From Sphagnum compactum (lineage: Eukaryota; Bryophyta; Sphagnopsida; Sphagnales), in contig OZ234504.1 of the NCBI GenBank assembly GCA_965153455.1, forward strand, positions 12,028,001-12,092,000: a DNA stretch of 64,000 nucleotides, read 5' to 3'. Of this stretch, positions 22,486-36,369 are shown one piece after another. Under the pieces are notes generated by a model. It saw only the letters and a program-made list of their open reading frames with translations. It made no database searches and was not told the origin of the DNA. Each line of letters starts with the position of its first letter. Position 1 is the stretch's first letter. The position numbers were made by a program, and so were the translations under genes.

Positions 22486-25400
22486 ACCCACAACCACTTG
22501 CAAAGGTGGGTATGAGTTTTAGCTGATTCCTGATGTCATTTGTTTCATCTATCATGAGTGGAGACATTGAGTGCATCAGAGTGATATTGTGAAGAATGTA
22601 CTATACAACAAGAGTGGCTTTGTTAGGATCATTAGCATACTTGATGAGCGCAAGAATTGCACAAGATTGTGGTTAAGGCCGAATACCCCTTTTCCAGAAT
22701 ATCCTCATTGAGTATTCATCCTCATTATAGAAGTATTTCATTTTCAATATCCTAACCCTTCAATTGTAGTCTGCATCCACATGGACTATAAGTGGTTTTT
22801 TGCGAGATAAAAGCCAAAAGGAGACCAAGGTAATGTTTCTTTCAATAAAAACACATTTGAGTGTGCATGTACATTCATTTTCAAACTATTGTAAAATTTA
22901 TTTGGTTGTGGCATAGGCAAATATGTCTTTTATTTTGGAATTTTTTTTGTATTTGTTTTGAGAAAAAGGGTGGCTTCCTCACCAACCTTATAGTAATTGA
23001 TAAAAAACCCAATATATATATATATATCTCTTCTTTACCATATGATCAAAAACTTGTAAAACTCAAACATCATTCAACGGATCATAAAGAATGGAAGTTG
23101 TACATTGTTTTGACTTGCAAGTTTAGCAAAGTTTCTTGGATTAGTAGGCATGAAAAATGAAGTTTAAACTTTACATAGGAGTGATACTTCGTTTACCCAA
23201 CATGATGGATGTTGATGAGTTGTGGGAAATGGATCTTGGTTCATGTTCTCTTCTCTTTTTTTTCTATGGAATATGCACTTGCACATGGTAATGCCTTGGT
23301 GAAATGAATATATAGGGTGGGGTTTTATTACAACTTTCCTTGCTTAAAAGATGGAAACAAAACATTTGTTTTGTGATTTTCAAAGTTCTTCACCAACTTG
23401 AAGTTTGCATTACTTCACACTAGTAGTCATGATCAATTGATTTGTTTTTGTGAAAATTTAATCTACCCATTATGTGACCATTGTAACTCATCAATTTGTT
23501 TTGGTTCAACCCATGTAAAGTGCATTTTAAGAGTTATCTAGGTCATAGTTGATCCAAGGTATATAAGGTTTTGACTCATGTGATCCTTTGTGCACCCCGT
23601 TTAATTGACGGAGCAAATATACTTGGTCCCAATTTTTTAATATACTCCTTTTTAAATTTCAAATTCCACTAGTATTTAATTTCATTATTAATCCATATAA
23701 GCATTTTTTAAAACATAAAAAAGGAATCCTTTTGACAATACTTGTCACCATTTTTTTCTTTTTGGTGAGTTTTCACAACTTGGCAAATGTTTTTCAAAAA
23801 ATGAAAAAAGACTAAAACAAATTGTGATTTTCAAGGATTTTTTGGCCAATTTTGTAAGTATAAATAATTAAATATATCACATTTGGACCCATGCACTTCC
23901 TAGCTAGGTTGCCGCTTGTAGTAGCACTTTTGTAAAATTGCTACAACCCACCTAAGATAGGTGCCATTTAATGTTGATTAATTCAAGGGATCCTTGCTAG
24001 TGGAGCTACTTGGGAAATTTGAAAAAAAAAAACCCAGTTGTCTCCTCCCATTTGATTGCTTGTCAAAATGTCAATTTATCACACATTTACGGTCAATGGC
24101 TTGAAAAAACCCCATTGTGACATGAAAATTATCAAATTTTTCAAATGGTTCATTAACATGGTTGAAACTATTTCGAATCACATGTGAAATGGATATCACA
24201 AATTTTATAAAGGCTAAAAATCATTTCAATCACATTTTGAATATATTTTCATTATTTAATACATAGTTACAAGTTTTTTTCATACAAATCTATTCCAACT
24301 CACCATAATATAATTATTTAAAGATATATATATTCTCTTTCTTAAATTATGTTCCACCATAAATTATAATATGAGAAGATATTGTGAAATTCCTTAATTT
24401 TGACGTGGTTTAGGCTCGAGCACACATCACTTAAAAAAACACTACAATGCAACTACATAACAAGGATATTGTAGTGCGCTTTCACCCTCTATGCCTTGTG
24501 CGCTATTGCTTTTGAATGAAATTTGCATTGCATGGGACCCTACATGTTATGCATCTACCTTGTTTGACTCATTGTGTTGTTAAACAATCAATCCACGACT
24601 ACATTAGATTCTAATTACAATGGCCTTCACAATCGAATTTTATAATTGTGAAGGACATTTACCAATGTACATGGTTTTTTTTTAAATCTCATGATTGTAT
24701 TGACCGATCTACAAGTAAACCTTCCATATTAGCCAATCACCAGTCATGTTTGATGGTCATACATCTAGAACTTGTTTTGACGTGGTCCACGTGTTTTGTT
24801 TAATTGTAACAAAGTTGAAAATAACTTTCACATGTAAGATATGATCAATAAGGTATAAATAATTGGATTTTAAACATCAAAATTTTTTAAATGTAAATAT
24901 TGTATATATTGCATTTCGCCATTCCAAAAATATATATTTAAAACAAAAATCTAGAACAATATTATTTACAATTCTAATACAACTCCCATAAATGGATCAA
25001 ATGTTCAAATTTTGAAATATTGGAGGAATAGAGGTGGTTAACCTAATGCCAAATGATAATTGTTCAACCAATGATAGCACATGTTTTATTCATTGGGAAA
25101 AAAAAAATTATACTCAATTATTGAAGATCCCTATAACAAAATATAAATCTTTGAACTTATTATCATTACTTTAACACTAAGATAAAAACACCTTTCATTC
25201 ATAAGTTGTCTAAAGAAGAAATGCAACCCTTTTCCACATGTTGTAGTCAACATAACCTTTACTTCACATGTGAACAATTATCATATGTAACTTTCAATTA
25301 CACAATTGTTGATTTGTTATCATATTTGGACACAACAAGATCCTAAAGAAATATAATCAACTTGTTGGTCACAATCCTTGTGTTCTTGTTCTATCTTTGC

Positions 25401-26681
25401 TATGGTCAGTTTTCTATTTTTCTTTTGCATGTTGTGAATGTCCAAAATTGAATGACTTGTAATAAATCACCTAACAAATACATCTCTTCATTTTTTCTTC
25501 ATGTGTAAAATACATGTTTTGAAGTTGTTACAAGTTGGCCCATGGTGATATAACCATAAAAATGGTTGAAACATTGACAACATTGAAAGACTATCTAGAT
25601 TTTGAAATCCAACAATAAGCAAAATTTTATCATGATTTGCATGGACTAGGACCATTTATGCGAGTTAATGGAAGATGTCCTTTTCAAGCTTGGAAAATGT
25701 TGTCTTCAAAATTGTTTGGGATGACCTAGGTTTTGGGTGGATTTTAACATATTTGGCTTTCTTGACTGACATATTAGGTATGCATTGGGTAACTGTGGTT
25801 GAGGACATGATGTTGAAACTTCTAATATGTTTTATTACTTGCTTAGGAATCTAACTTGGATTTTATTTATTTATTTATTTGATTTAAATTAAAATGAAAT
25901 TTTATTATCTTGCAATAAAAACATGCTTAAAAAAGGAAAACAAGCTAATGTTATGCGTGCTAAGATTTTTTCTAAACTTTAAACAACTTTGTGACATTTT
26001 TAAAGGTTTAACATGTCTTATTGGCAATATTAGTCAAGATAAATTCTTGGCATAATTGATTAAAGTTTGCATCATGTTAATTCCTGAACTTGTGATGGTA
26101 AAATTTACATGAACTTGCATTTATTACCAAAACAACAAAAAAATGGATTTAAAAATCTACCAAATGTATTAATACATGGTCAATAAACATCTAACGATCA
26201 CAAAACATTTAACCAAAGGTTTCTTGAAGATTAGGAAAGGTTATTTGTTATTTCATTTCATAGTCTCTTGGAAGGCCTAATGCTATTAACTACATGAAGA
26301 TCAATTTGAAATTTTCATTAGATTAAATATCACATATAGAAAACCTTTTGGTTTATACCTAACTATATGACTAGAGTGTAGTTAGGAATCATAAGATCAT
26401 GTAGAAACTGTTATGTTTGATGAATGTAGTTTTTATTAGCATAACAACTTCACTAGGGCCTAATGATCTTATGTAACTAGTTTATAATTGCTCGCCCATG
26501 CACATGCACATTGCATGGGTGTTGCGTATTTAAGGCTTGATCTTTTCTTGCATGTTCATGCATCTCGTTAACAATGCACACTCGTTATTTGTGCACATAA
26601 TTTTGGCCCTAGAATCTAGGAACAGCTACCTATTTCTTAAACTACTTCAAGAGTTCTTCAAAATTGAGCGACCTTACAAAC

Positions 26682-26733
26682 ATGGAAGATCCCAAAAGTG
26701 GAAGATACCTGGACTTGGGATCTTCCACTTTTG
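26682..26733. repeat. Overlapping foldback sequence
   Basis: CAAAAGTGGAAGAT (26693-26706) is the exact reverse complement of 26720-26733. TGGAAGATCCCA (26682-26693) is also complementary to TGGGATCTTCCA (26716-26727). The two stems share a partner strand, so they are mutually exclusive. Confidence 0.7.
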
Positions 26734-26829
26734 TCTAAGGTCCCTCAAATCTAAAGTCAAAATTCTGCCAGTGAGGTCCTTTCAAATACAAAGACCAAAA
26801 TTTGAAAAGTTCTGAATCCTGGAAATCAC

Positions 26830-27530
26830 TGAGGATGGCACTGAATTAGTCAAACACTCAGCCTCTGTAGGTACGAATCTACTTAGCGACGAGTGTATGT
26901 TTTCTAAACCTGTTGACTTGAAATGGAGAGATCATTTCCCTTAGGTTGAGATGGTCTCAAGCGTGGCAAAAAAAAGAGGAGCAAAGAAAGAAAGAGAGTG
27001 TATCCATTTGGTCACTCTGGCATCCAAGTTTGGTTGTGAGTTCTCCGAAGTCCTAAAGAAGTCAGCTTCTGGATGCAAGATTGTCCATTTTGTGGATATC
27101 TGTCACTAGAGAGACAGAGGGGCACCGGTTCTGGGACAGTAGGCCTGTTAGGCCTGGCACTGGACAGTCAATATTATAACAGATTACAGACGAGGCCTGT
27201 GGAGGAACTTCAAGCTAGAGCAATGCATATTTGGTCATAAGCTTGCTGCCCGATTATTCAAGAAATTTAGTCCCATTTGGCATCTCCTTCATGGGGATCA
27301 TCATCCCATGGACGATTTGGATAGAACGAACTGAATTAGTGTTCAAGTAGCATAGATGGCCTTTCCAAAGAGTAGAGAAGAGCATGTGGAGTCACTTGCT
27401 TGAGAATGGTAGGATGGCTTGGCAGGAACTTCTCAAACATAGTTTCAGGGTGCCCTATGGTGAAGCTGAATTGCTGAAGGATTTTGACAGGCTTTGGGGT
27501 TCTAGGTTTTTGATTTTCTCTCACTGGGTT
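26830..27530 (+). mobile_element. LINE-like non-LTR retrotransposon 3' end, degenerate
   Basis: Across frameshifts and stops the + strand gives a plant LINE C-terminal tail: FGHKLAARLFKKFSPIWHLL (about 27230-27290), then PWTIWIERTELVF, then RMAWQELLKHSF and LLKDFDRLWG near the end. The IW.ERN.LVF motif is typical of the region after the reverse-transcriptase zinc-binding domain. Upstream frames give weaker matches (HFP, GTGSGTVGLLGL, LDSQYYN). The catalytic reverse transcriptase is absent. At least two frameshifts and several stops make it a dead relic. Confidence 0.65.
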
Positions 27531-30500
27531 TTCTAATTTTCTTTCTAATTTCATTTACTTTCTTGAGTTTGGAATTCATGTTTTCAACAAAAAAAATAAA
27601 AATGAAAAGTTCTTTTCTGTGTCCAGGAGATAAAGATGCTTTGGATATTGCTCCCAAGTTTTGTTCTTGCACATGAAAGGGGTCAATAACAAAAAGTTCA
27701 CAACCAGAGTACCTAAGCCATCTTTGTATCTTGAAAGTTGCACAAGTGTTTTTTTCAATGTCACACTACTCAGTGAAACAAAGGCCTCCGCATGCGAAAG
27801 CAGAAACCTTCCTAGGTAAAAGGTAAAAGGTAAAAGGTAGAGACATTTAGAACTGTCGGAATCAGCAATCTGAATAAACCAGAATTCAATTTTCTTGTTC
27901 AGTTATTTTTCTCTTAAAGAATTTGAATCTCAACCCAAGTTGAAGTGAAATTTTTGGACTTGTTTTCAATTAGTTATGAATTTTTGAAAAACAAATCTTA
28001 AGGTCTTCTTAAATAGTGAGTAGTAGCATTTTTTTTGCAGCAACACAATTCACAAGCCTACCACAGAGCTATTGTAAAATCCATGGGGGTCATATGTGTT
28101 TTTTCGCCTAATGGTATACCACCAAGTGCAAGAATTGCCCTTATGCAACAAACCCTAAACTTAAAGTCGCCAATCTTTGTCACCCAATTGACTCTTGTTC
28201 ACCATCATCACTACCAGGACAACGAGCACTTCACCAGGATGCATACTTGCATTGTGCTTACATTGTCAATAGGTGGTGATGTAATGAAGGTTAGGATTCA
28301 CCATCACTAATGTTACAACTAAAATTTTAATTGTCTCGAGGTTGCAATTTGTAATTTGATAGTGCCATCATCTTTGTAATTATTTTGTTGTAGAATCAAA
28401 TTTGCAAGTTGAGTTTTGCTACTTGCACAATGCATTTATTATTTTGTATTTGGGATTTCTCAAGATGCAGATGTTTGATGAATTCAAAGAGCTTGTGGTT
28501 GATTGAAGAGAAAAATGGTGTACATCATTGTACCAAGGATTACGGAGTAACAATCATGGATGATGGGATTCGATAGTTTTCAAGGGCCATTACAATTTGG
28601 ACGAGATTTGGGAAGATTCAAGTCCCAATTCCCGCATCTTGACGCTGGAAAACGTTGGGCACTTGCATTGTGCAATGTGCAAGCTTCAACATTGTGCCTA
28701 TCATCTTGAAGAGTCAATGTGTGAAGACCGCTTGAGATAAATCATGATTCATTAAATCTAAGCTCTATAGTTTCAATTTTATGGTTGTTCTTTGCTCTGC
28801 TCTTCCTTGCGATCTCTAGTTGCGTCTAGTATTTCCAAGATGATTCATTGGCCTCCAAGAAAAAAACTTTAGTTGTTGGTTTCAAAGCTCAACTAGCAAA
28901 TTGTGGAACACAAATGCAAAGTTTTAGGGTGTCCTTTTAGTTGTACATGTTATTAATGATGGAAGAATTTCATATCTATATTCCAAGTGGCATTTTTTTC
29001 CTTCGTGGGGTGCAGTCACAATCCAACTATCCAAAAAGGGCATTGGAGTGCGAAGAAAAAAAATCAAAACTGGATAAACATTTATGTTTTACCATTTAAA
29101 GCTAGCAATCATGGCAAATTATTGTTTTTTCATTTATATGAATGTTAAGGAATTCAAATCAAAAATCCATTTGAGAAATTTTAAGTTTAAGTGTTGATTT
29201 AGGACCTCTAAAAGTGAACACCTAGGAATCAATTTTGCAAAGGACTATCAAAAGGATTCATATAATAAAACACATTTGATAGGAAAATAATTAAGAGGAA
29301 AAAAAACTATTAACCACATTAAAAAAACATTCATACCCTAAAACATGTGGAATTCTAAAACTTTAAAAATTCAAAAAACTTTACAACATTGATCTAGAAT
29401 TTTAGAATTTCAAAAGTTTTTTGCCACATATAAATGGGGTAAAATGTACATGATGTGTCAAGAAAAGTTGTAGGTTATTATACAAGAAAACATAAAAATG
29501 TAAAAAAATAAAATTGGTTATGATTTGAAATTATTATCATTTTAAAAAATGAAACATTGAATTTATAGGAATCAAGACACTTTCAAAGATTCATATTTAT
29601 TCAAAAATGATGAAGAAGAAAACATGTCATGTACTTGGACACTATAATCATTTATTATAACAAGTTGCAAGAAAATGTTCCAAAATAAATTCATATGAAA
29701 AAGTTGTTTTTGGGAAAAAAAACCTATAATCCTTTTCTAAAGTAATCATGTTGGTTCATTGTATTTTGTTTGCACCTAGTTGAATTTAGTATGTTGGCCA
29801 CTTGCCCAACTTTTGATTATGGTATGTTTATTTACTCAAAAATTGTTGATTCAAAAGTGAAGAACTATGTTAAAAAACTAAAGAATGTTAGTTTCTCTTG
29901 TTATGTTACATTGTGAGTGTATTGCAATTTACACCATGTTTGTTGAATTTTGAGGTTATGATATCAAGCCAAATGTTTGAAATGGTTCAATTTTTTGTTT
30001 TCCTTTGTGCAATATGTATTTCTCTAAATATTTGTTACCACCCATGGCACTGATTGCCATTGTTGGGGTGATGTGTTGAAAAATAGTTTGACATGCTAGC
30101 AACAAGAGCAATTTTGAGAGATTTATTAAATGTGCATGGTGGAAGCGTTTAAAGAATGTCGGAGGTGGGTTGGGCTTTAACACTTGTGGAAGAAAATGCA
30201 TACCAATTACATAATTTCCTTATTGTTGAGGTTAAGTAACAAATACCCAAATCTAAGTTGTCCTTCTTTGGTTGCACATGCTCCTATGGAGACATTGAGG
30301 GTTCTACTATATAGTAAGAACATGGGTTAGTGTACTTGAAAATATGTGGCTACTAACATAGGTTTCTATTTGTATGTAATTCCGATAGTGGAAAATTGCT
30401 CATGTTGAAAAATTTATGGTTATTAGGAGTGCACTAAAATCTTATGGAAAGCAACAAATAACGTGGGCCAAGATAGTATTTGAGAAAACAAAGGCAATTC

Positions 30501-31759
30501 AAAGGCCACAAAGTTTTTATGACTAGCTTTACACTACAATTCCTTCAAGTTTTCTTAACCAAGTATTTTGAGCACCAACTAACTTGCATGTCTATTTGCA
30601 TCCTATATCCCTAAGCAAAATTTATATTGTCCTTTCGAAGCCTAAATTTTATATTTGATTTCTCTTTATTTGTTTTTTCCACAAATTAGTTAGAGAAAAA
30701 TAATTTGATGATTGATTTACAATACATGTTTGCTTTCTAAGGATGCAAAACCCTAGTGGATCAAAACCTAAGGTCTTTAAATTGTTGGAGACCTATAGCC
30801 AAAAGGCAAATCACCTAGTCTTTGAATTTTCTTCTTTCTTGGTTTGTTGTATAATTGTTCAATGAATATAAATGTCCAATGTATTATGTATTGGAACAAA
30901 ATTGTTTAATTGACACCCATTTTCCAAATTTTGATTCCTTATTTAACTTATAGTTTGATGTAGTAAAATTTGTGTTAGTGATGATGCATAAGATTGATTA
31001 TTTGTGCCCTTTGCTCTCCTACCTTTTTTTCCTTCCTACTAGAATCATACACATACCTTGGACTTTTGTAGGTACAAATATAACTAAAAAGATAAAATCG
31101 ATTGATTAATTTGCAATGCACGTTTACTCTTTCATGATGCAAAACTTGAGTAGGATATTGAAATTACTAAATGTATAAACATAGTGAAAATTACTTAATG
31201 TTTAATCAACAAAAACATGACCTTCATACAATTAGATTAATCATAGTTTTATTTGTTTCCTTTCAATAATCATATAATTTTTGTCAAAGAACTTGCAAAA
31301 GTTTTGTTTGATTCTCCAAAGTTGTAGAGAATCTTTTCAAAACCACCTAGGGCGAAAACCAAGTTGTTTAAAAGGTCTAAAAAATCATTCTTGAAAAACT
31401 ATTCAACACATTTGCAATATTTTCTTTAAAGAAAGTTATACGCACCTAAAAGGTTTCTAATGTTAAATCATAAATGTTGCATCTTGGATTAAAATTCGAA
31501 TTTTTTTTGTTTTTTGGTGATTAATATATGTTTATGCGCAACATCTTTATCTTCTTTACAACTTAACTACCCTTTTACAAATCTTGAAAAAAAGTCGATT
31601 CTAGGCATCTTTCCACTTTCCTCATGCTAGCTTTGAAACATGGTTGGTCCATCATCATCTTCCCTAAAGAATCCCCAACACTTAATACCTTAGACCTTAA
31701 TGAAAGATCTTCAAATATGCATGTTTTGTCTAACGATCCAAAACCTTAGGATTTGTTGA
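27531..31759. other. AT-rich DNA without recognised features
   Basis: No frame longer than about 90 codons, and none resembling a family. A short (AGGTAAA)n run lies near 27813-27839. It is probably decayed repeats. Confidence 0.6.
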
Positions 31760-32300
31760 AACAAGGTCCTAAAAAGAAGAAGCAAAAGTATACAAAGGAT
31801 TTCACAAATTCCAAAATACTTGGATAACCAAATTGCCGTGGGTAGAATTAGTCATGGACGACAAAGGTGAAGTGCATTAAGTTTGTTGTAAGGTCTGCAC
31901 TTTGTGAAAAGAAAGCCAAAGCTTTTAATTCCAAAGTTTGAAAGCATATTAAAACACCAAGGTTGTCACAAAGCTAAAGTTTCAATGCCTAATGTTGATG
32001 TTGGCACATTTTATTTCAACAAAAAAAATCAATACATGCATAGAATGAGTAATTATACATTAGTGATGATTGCCCTTTTGTACTAGACAAACTACAAGTT
32101 GAAGTTCCATCTGAGCACATGAAAAATATGTGTAATTTGTTGTTATATATCACCTTCTTACCAACGAATGCCCCATGATTGATTATGAGAGCTTGAAAGA
32201 TTTTTTAAAACTTTTTTGAAAGTGAAAAGTGTTTCTATTGGGGCATTAAGTTGCACTTTTTGTGTGCCTCATAATGTGGGTGAATTTGAGCAAATTGTTT
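31760..32300 (+). mobile_element. hAT-like transposase N-terminal relic
   Basis: Joining frames around stops gives a BED-finger-like start, TWITKLPWVELVMDDKGEVH, a CC.VCTL.EKKAKAL segment, then LKHQGCHKAKVSMPNVDVG and YFNKK. After about 100 more bases come LDKLQVEVPSEHMK, a short hydrophobic run and PMIDYESLKDFLKLF. This order matches the N-terminal part of plant hAT-type transposases as I recall them. The catalytic core and the C-terminal dimerisation domain are not seen. Premature stops make it non-functional. Confidence 0.55.
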
Positions 32301-34896
32301 TCACCTTACTTTTGGTCAAACACTTATGTTGCAATCCAAGTTTTTCAAGATGACCATGTTGCATAACTTTGGAACAATTTTGTGAGAAAAAAATGAATTA
32401 AATCCACTTACAAGGCTTTGGTGCAAAATCTTTTCATCTCCCATCCTCAACCATAAGCTCTTAAAATACATAAAGTTGGTTGAGTTTGCTATCATCCAAA
32501 TTCTTAGTTCTATCAAACATGAATGATCATTTAACATTGTCAACTTTATTAAGAACAAGTTGTAGAATTGTTTGAGCACACACTTGACTAAAACTTTACA
32601 AAGTAAAAAAAATGTTTACTAAAAAATTACTTTGTTTTGTTTGATTTGCTTGAATGAATTTGTGGGTAAAAACACAATAAAAGGAATTAGGGGCATTAAG
32701 GTAAAGGTCTTTTTCCAAGGACTACACATGACACATGTCATTTTTTTGTTGGTTTATAATTTAAAATTTTGTATTTTGGATATCCAGTTTAATATTACAT
32801 GTTAGATATAAATACATTTTTATTAAACTTTGATTTTATATCATGTATATTATGCATTCATGCCTTCTATCACATAAATATGAATTTTTTTGTTAAAGCC
32901 ACATTTTCACACTCTAGAATTTTCAATGTCAAAAGCACATTTGAGCTTAATGTGTTCAAATGGGTTATAAAAGAAATTCATTAGTTCAAGTCCTTTTCCC
33001 CTTCTAATCATCAATGTTAAAGTCCTTTTCAATTTTCAGAAGGAATGGTGCACATTTGGTAAGAAAAATATATGTTTGAAAAAAAAACAAAGATTATCCA
33101 CTCTTGAGGTTGAAGTGCTTTGAACATGCAAAAGGGCACAAACGAGATAAAACGAGCCAATGGCATTACTTTAGAAAAAGATTGCATGTCTTTTTGCCCA
33201 AAATTTTTTTTTCCATACAAATGAATTTTTGAATAATTGTTTTGGTAAATTGTTATGAAAAATGCATATAATTGTTTCGGTAGATGACTATTTTTTTGTA
33301 TTTTTGAATAATATGAATTTTTGAAACTAAATTGATATCTTGTAAATTTTGTGTATAACAATTTCAAATCATAACCAAAATTTGATTTTTAAAAATTTAA
33401 TGTTTTATTTTATAATAAATTACAACTCTTCTTAAAACATCATGTACATTATACCCCACTTATATGTGGTAAAGGACTTTTGAAGTTTTAAAATTCTAGA
33501 AAGTTGTTTGAATTTTAAAAGTTTTAGAATTTCACATATTTTTGGGTATGTGTGTTTTTTGAATGTGGCTAATAGGTCTTTATTTTTAAAAAAATTCCCA
33601 TCAATTTTTTTAATTATATGAGTCCTTTGCAAAATTGATTTAATCTGACAGAATAGGTGTTCACTTTCAAAGGCCCTAAATTGAAATTTATACTTAAAAT
33701 TTTATCACATGAATTTTTGCTTTGAATCCTTGACATTCATATGAATGAGAAAGGACCAACTCGCCATGATTGCCATGGTTTGAAATGGTAAAACATAAAT
33801 ATTTCTCCAATCTTGATGATTTTAAAGGCCCATCTGACATTCTTTTTGGTTCGTTTTATTGTGACTGCAACCAAAAACATTTTTTTTTATTTATGTCCAG
33901 TTTTTAACATGTAAAATTTGCAATTAATGGAAAATATTCCCAAAAAAATATGACAATAAAAATATTATGGTTCCCTTGTGATCTTTTGGTAAGGCCACTC
34001 GGTGAACTATTAGGTTTTGTTGTGAAAATATTTAGGAACAAAAGATAATTACATCTACTTTTATAACATAAAAATGAAAATAGCTTAAGTAATTTCTTAT
34101 CAACTTAGTAGGAAAGAAAAAATAAACATTGAACAGAAATTTTTTGAAACAAATACAAATGCAAAGACCTTATAATGAAGAAAACACTTTCAACAATAAT
34201 TGGAAGACAATTTTTCAAAATAGAAAGTACCCAAGAACTTCATGGACTTTAAAAAATATTCCTACTTTTACATACCAGAATTGAGGGCCTTAAACAACCC
34301 AGAGAGAACCAAAGTAAAATGGCAAAATTGACAAATAACCTAATCCATATATTTTCAATTTAAAAAATAACCATATGAATTCAATAATCAAATCTAGTAA
34401 AATAAATTCGGTGGCACAAAATTTGGTTCACTCTCAAATTTTGGTTATATGTTTCCAATAAAATTTCTACCTTCAACATTTTTCAAACATACAAAAATGC
34501 AATTTTAAGGAATGTCCGCTCACTTGGGGTGGTTCTTTTAACTATGTTTCTAAAAAAAATACAAAATATTCAAAGACATCAAGAAATGTATAATGTTATT
34601 TTAAATAAATTCAAATTTCTTTCATGTTATGACCAGCATGGCACAATGATACTCTCTGATACAAATATGTTTTTATCACATACATTTTCAAAAATACATT
34701 CAAGCGCTGAATTTCTCTTTTTTTTTTCAATGAAAACACATGACAAGCTTTATATATAATTGCAATTTACAAACCACCACAAATGAACACAAGTTTTTTC
34801 ATTTCCATTTTTACAAAAACATAGTTACAAAAATTCCTACAAATTGTCCAACCATAATAATAAGACATTTTAACATAAACATGTTGACAAATACAA
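32301..34896. other. AT-rich DNA without recognised features
   Basis: Very AT-rich with many A and T runs. No coding signal supported. Confidence 0.6.
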
Positions 34897-35163
34897 TTGA
34901 ACAATAACATTACAAAACTACATGAATACGCATGGTTTTCATATTACATTAATAGAAAGCACAAAACTCATAATACACAAATTGACCATATATGGACTAA
35001 TGCCCCAACTCAACAATGTCATAGTGGATCGACACAAGCTTATTGGATAGATCATAACCCTATATACCTTGCATTCAAATCACCTAACCATATTTCTCAA
35101 TTTATTATACCATGCATTAATGAACTTACTTCAAACAAAAAAAAAGATTCCAATCTGAATTAG
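34897..35163 (+). mobile_element. Endonuclease/exonuclease/phosphatase-like fragment
   Basis: An 88-codon open frame contains HNTQIDHIWTN and, about 20 residues later, WIDHNPIYLAFKSP. The QIDHI..... and (S/D)DH.P...L.. pair is the signature of the C-terminal half of AP-endonuclease-like domains in retroelements; the last catalytic Asp-His is present as DH. The N-terminal catalytic residues are missing. The open frame in such AT-rich DNA is notable, but the fragment is too short to be a gene. Confidence 0.45.
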
Positions 35164-35826
35164 ATTACAAAAACTTATAACTCTTTAAACAAATTTTTTA
35201 TGACTCCTAATACTTCAATGATATAAACATATATTATCACATGAATTATTTTTTCTTTATTATAACACCAAACATCAAAAAACAAATTACATATTACACT
35301 TTTCTATTGTATTTCTTTTTTTTTTCTTGACATTCAAAAAACCCCTAAATGTTTTTTCGCTTTTCATCATATCTTTTCATAAATCACCAATTAATTTTAA
35401 AGGTCAACATCTTCCATTCAATGATGTCATAAAAAAAAGGTAAAAAAATTGTATATAGTCCTAATATTTCAAATAATGCTCATAACTAATCACATAATTT
35501 ACATTCCAAATTACAACACTACACCAAACACCATTCAATGAATGGATGCTAAAATGTAATCATTCTTCAAATACAAAAAAAATTCCTTGATTTATTTTCC
35601 CATTCATTATCATCAAAAGGTTTCCAAAAACATCAATTTCCTTTTCCATTATTTTGAATCTCTCTATTGGTAGGGCTCGCGTGTCACTTGATGCCTTGAT
35701 TATCCACACATCACATTCATCTCTAAGGGTCTTCTCAAGGTGATAGGAAGTTGTGATAGTCTCGGCCCTCCTTTTGGGACCATTTGCGCATGTGATGACA
35801 TTTAAACTAGTCTCTCACTTCATGCT
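35164..35826. other. AT-rich DNA without recognised features
   Basis: A/T runs and no coding signal. Confidence 0.6.
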
Positions 35827-35949
35827 GACCAATTCTTCATGTATATGGGTGGGGAATGTACGAATAATTGACACTCTAGCTTGGTAAAGTGACCAATTCT
35901 TCATGTATATGGGTTGTGGGGATGTACGAATAATTGACACTCTAGCTTG
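35827..35949. repeat. 64-bp tandem duplication
   Basis: GACCAATTCTTCATGTATAT begins at 35827 and again at 35891. Both units end with the same ACACTCTAGCTTG stretch and differ mainly by a small indel in a G/T run. Confidence 0.92.
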
Positions 35950-36207
35950 TAACCCATAAACATTGATGAAGGACCAAATGGGGGTAGGTGGAGATGCTCT
36001 ATGTGGTGGTCATGCATATTGATAGGTGTAGGGTTTTGATTTTGGGGATCCTTTGCAGACCAAGATCCTACTTTAATCCACCCAACATTATATGTGCCCA
36101 TAGTTGTTAGTGTAAGTATTACAAAAGTACTGCCTGCTTCTTCTTCTTTTTCCTTGTCTGCCCTTTGGCCTGGCCTGATCCATTCGGGTTTGTAATGGAC
36201 ACCTATT

Positions 36208-36369
36208 GCTAATTATTACAAGCCCAGACAATGCACAACAACATCAGTTCAAAGTGTATTGGCTAACTATTACAAGCCCAGACAATGCACAACAACATCA
36301 GTTCAAAGTGTATTGGCTAATTAGTACAAGCCCAGACAATGCACAACAACATCAGTTCAAAGTGTATTG
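36208..36369. repeat. 54-bp minisatellite, three units
   Basis: Units start at 36208, 36262 and 36316 with GCTAAYTAKTACAAGCCCAG and end in TCAAAGTGTATTG. The only differences are at a few bases near the start of each unit. The period is divisible by three and one frame stays open across all copies, but there is no support for translation. Confidence 0.95.

Larger units (their letters stand above)
21287..26829. other. Gene-poor AT-rich DNA
   Basis: No coding region is supported. From about 22.8 kb the DNA is strongly AT-rich, with (AT)n near 23010-23026. Apart from the hairpin at 22444-22485 and a foldback near 26.7 kb I see nothing assignable; it is probably old transposon debris. Confidence 0.6.
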
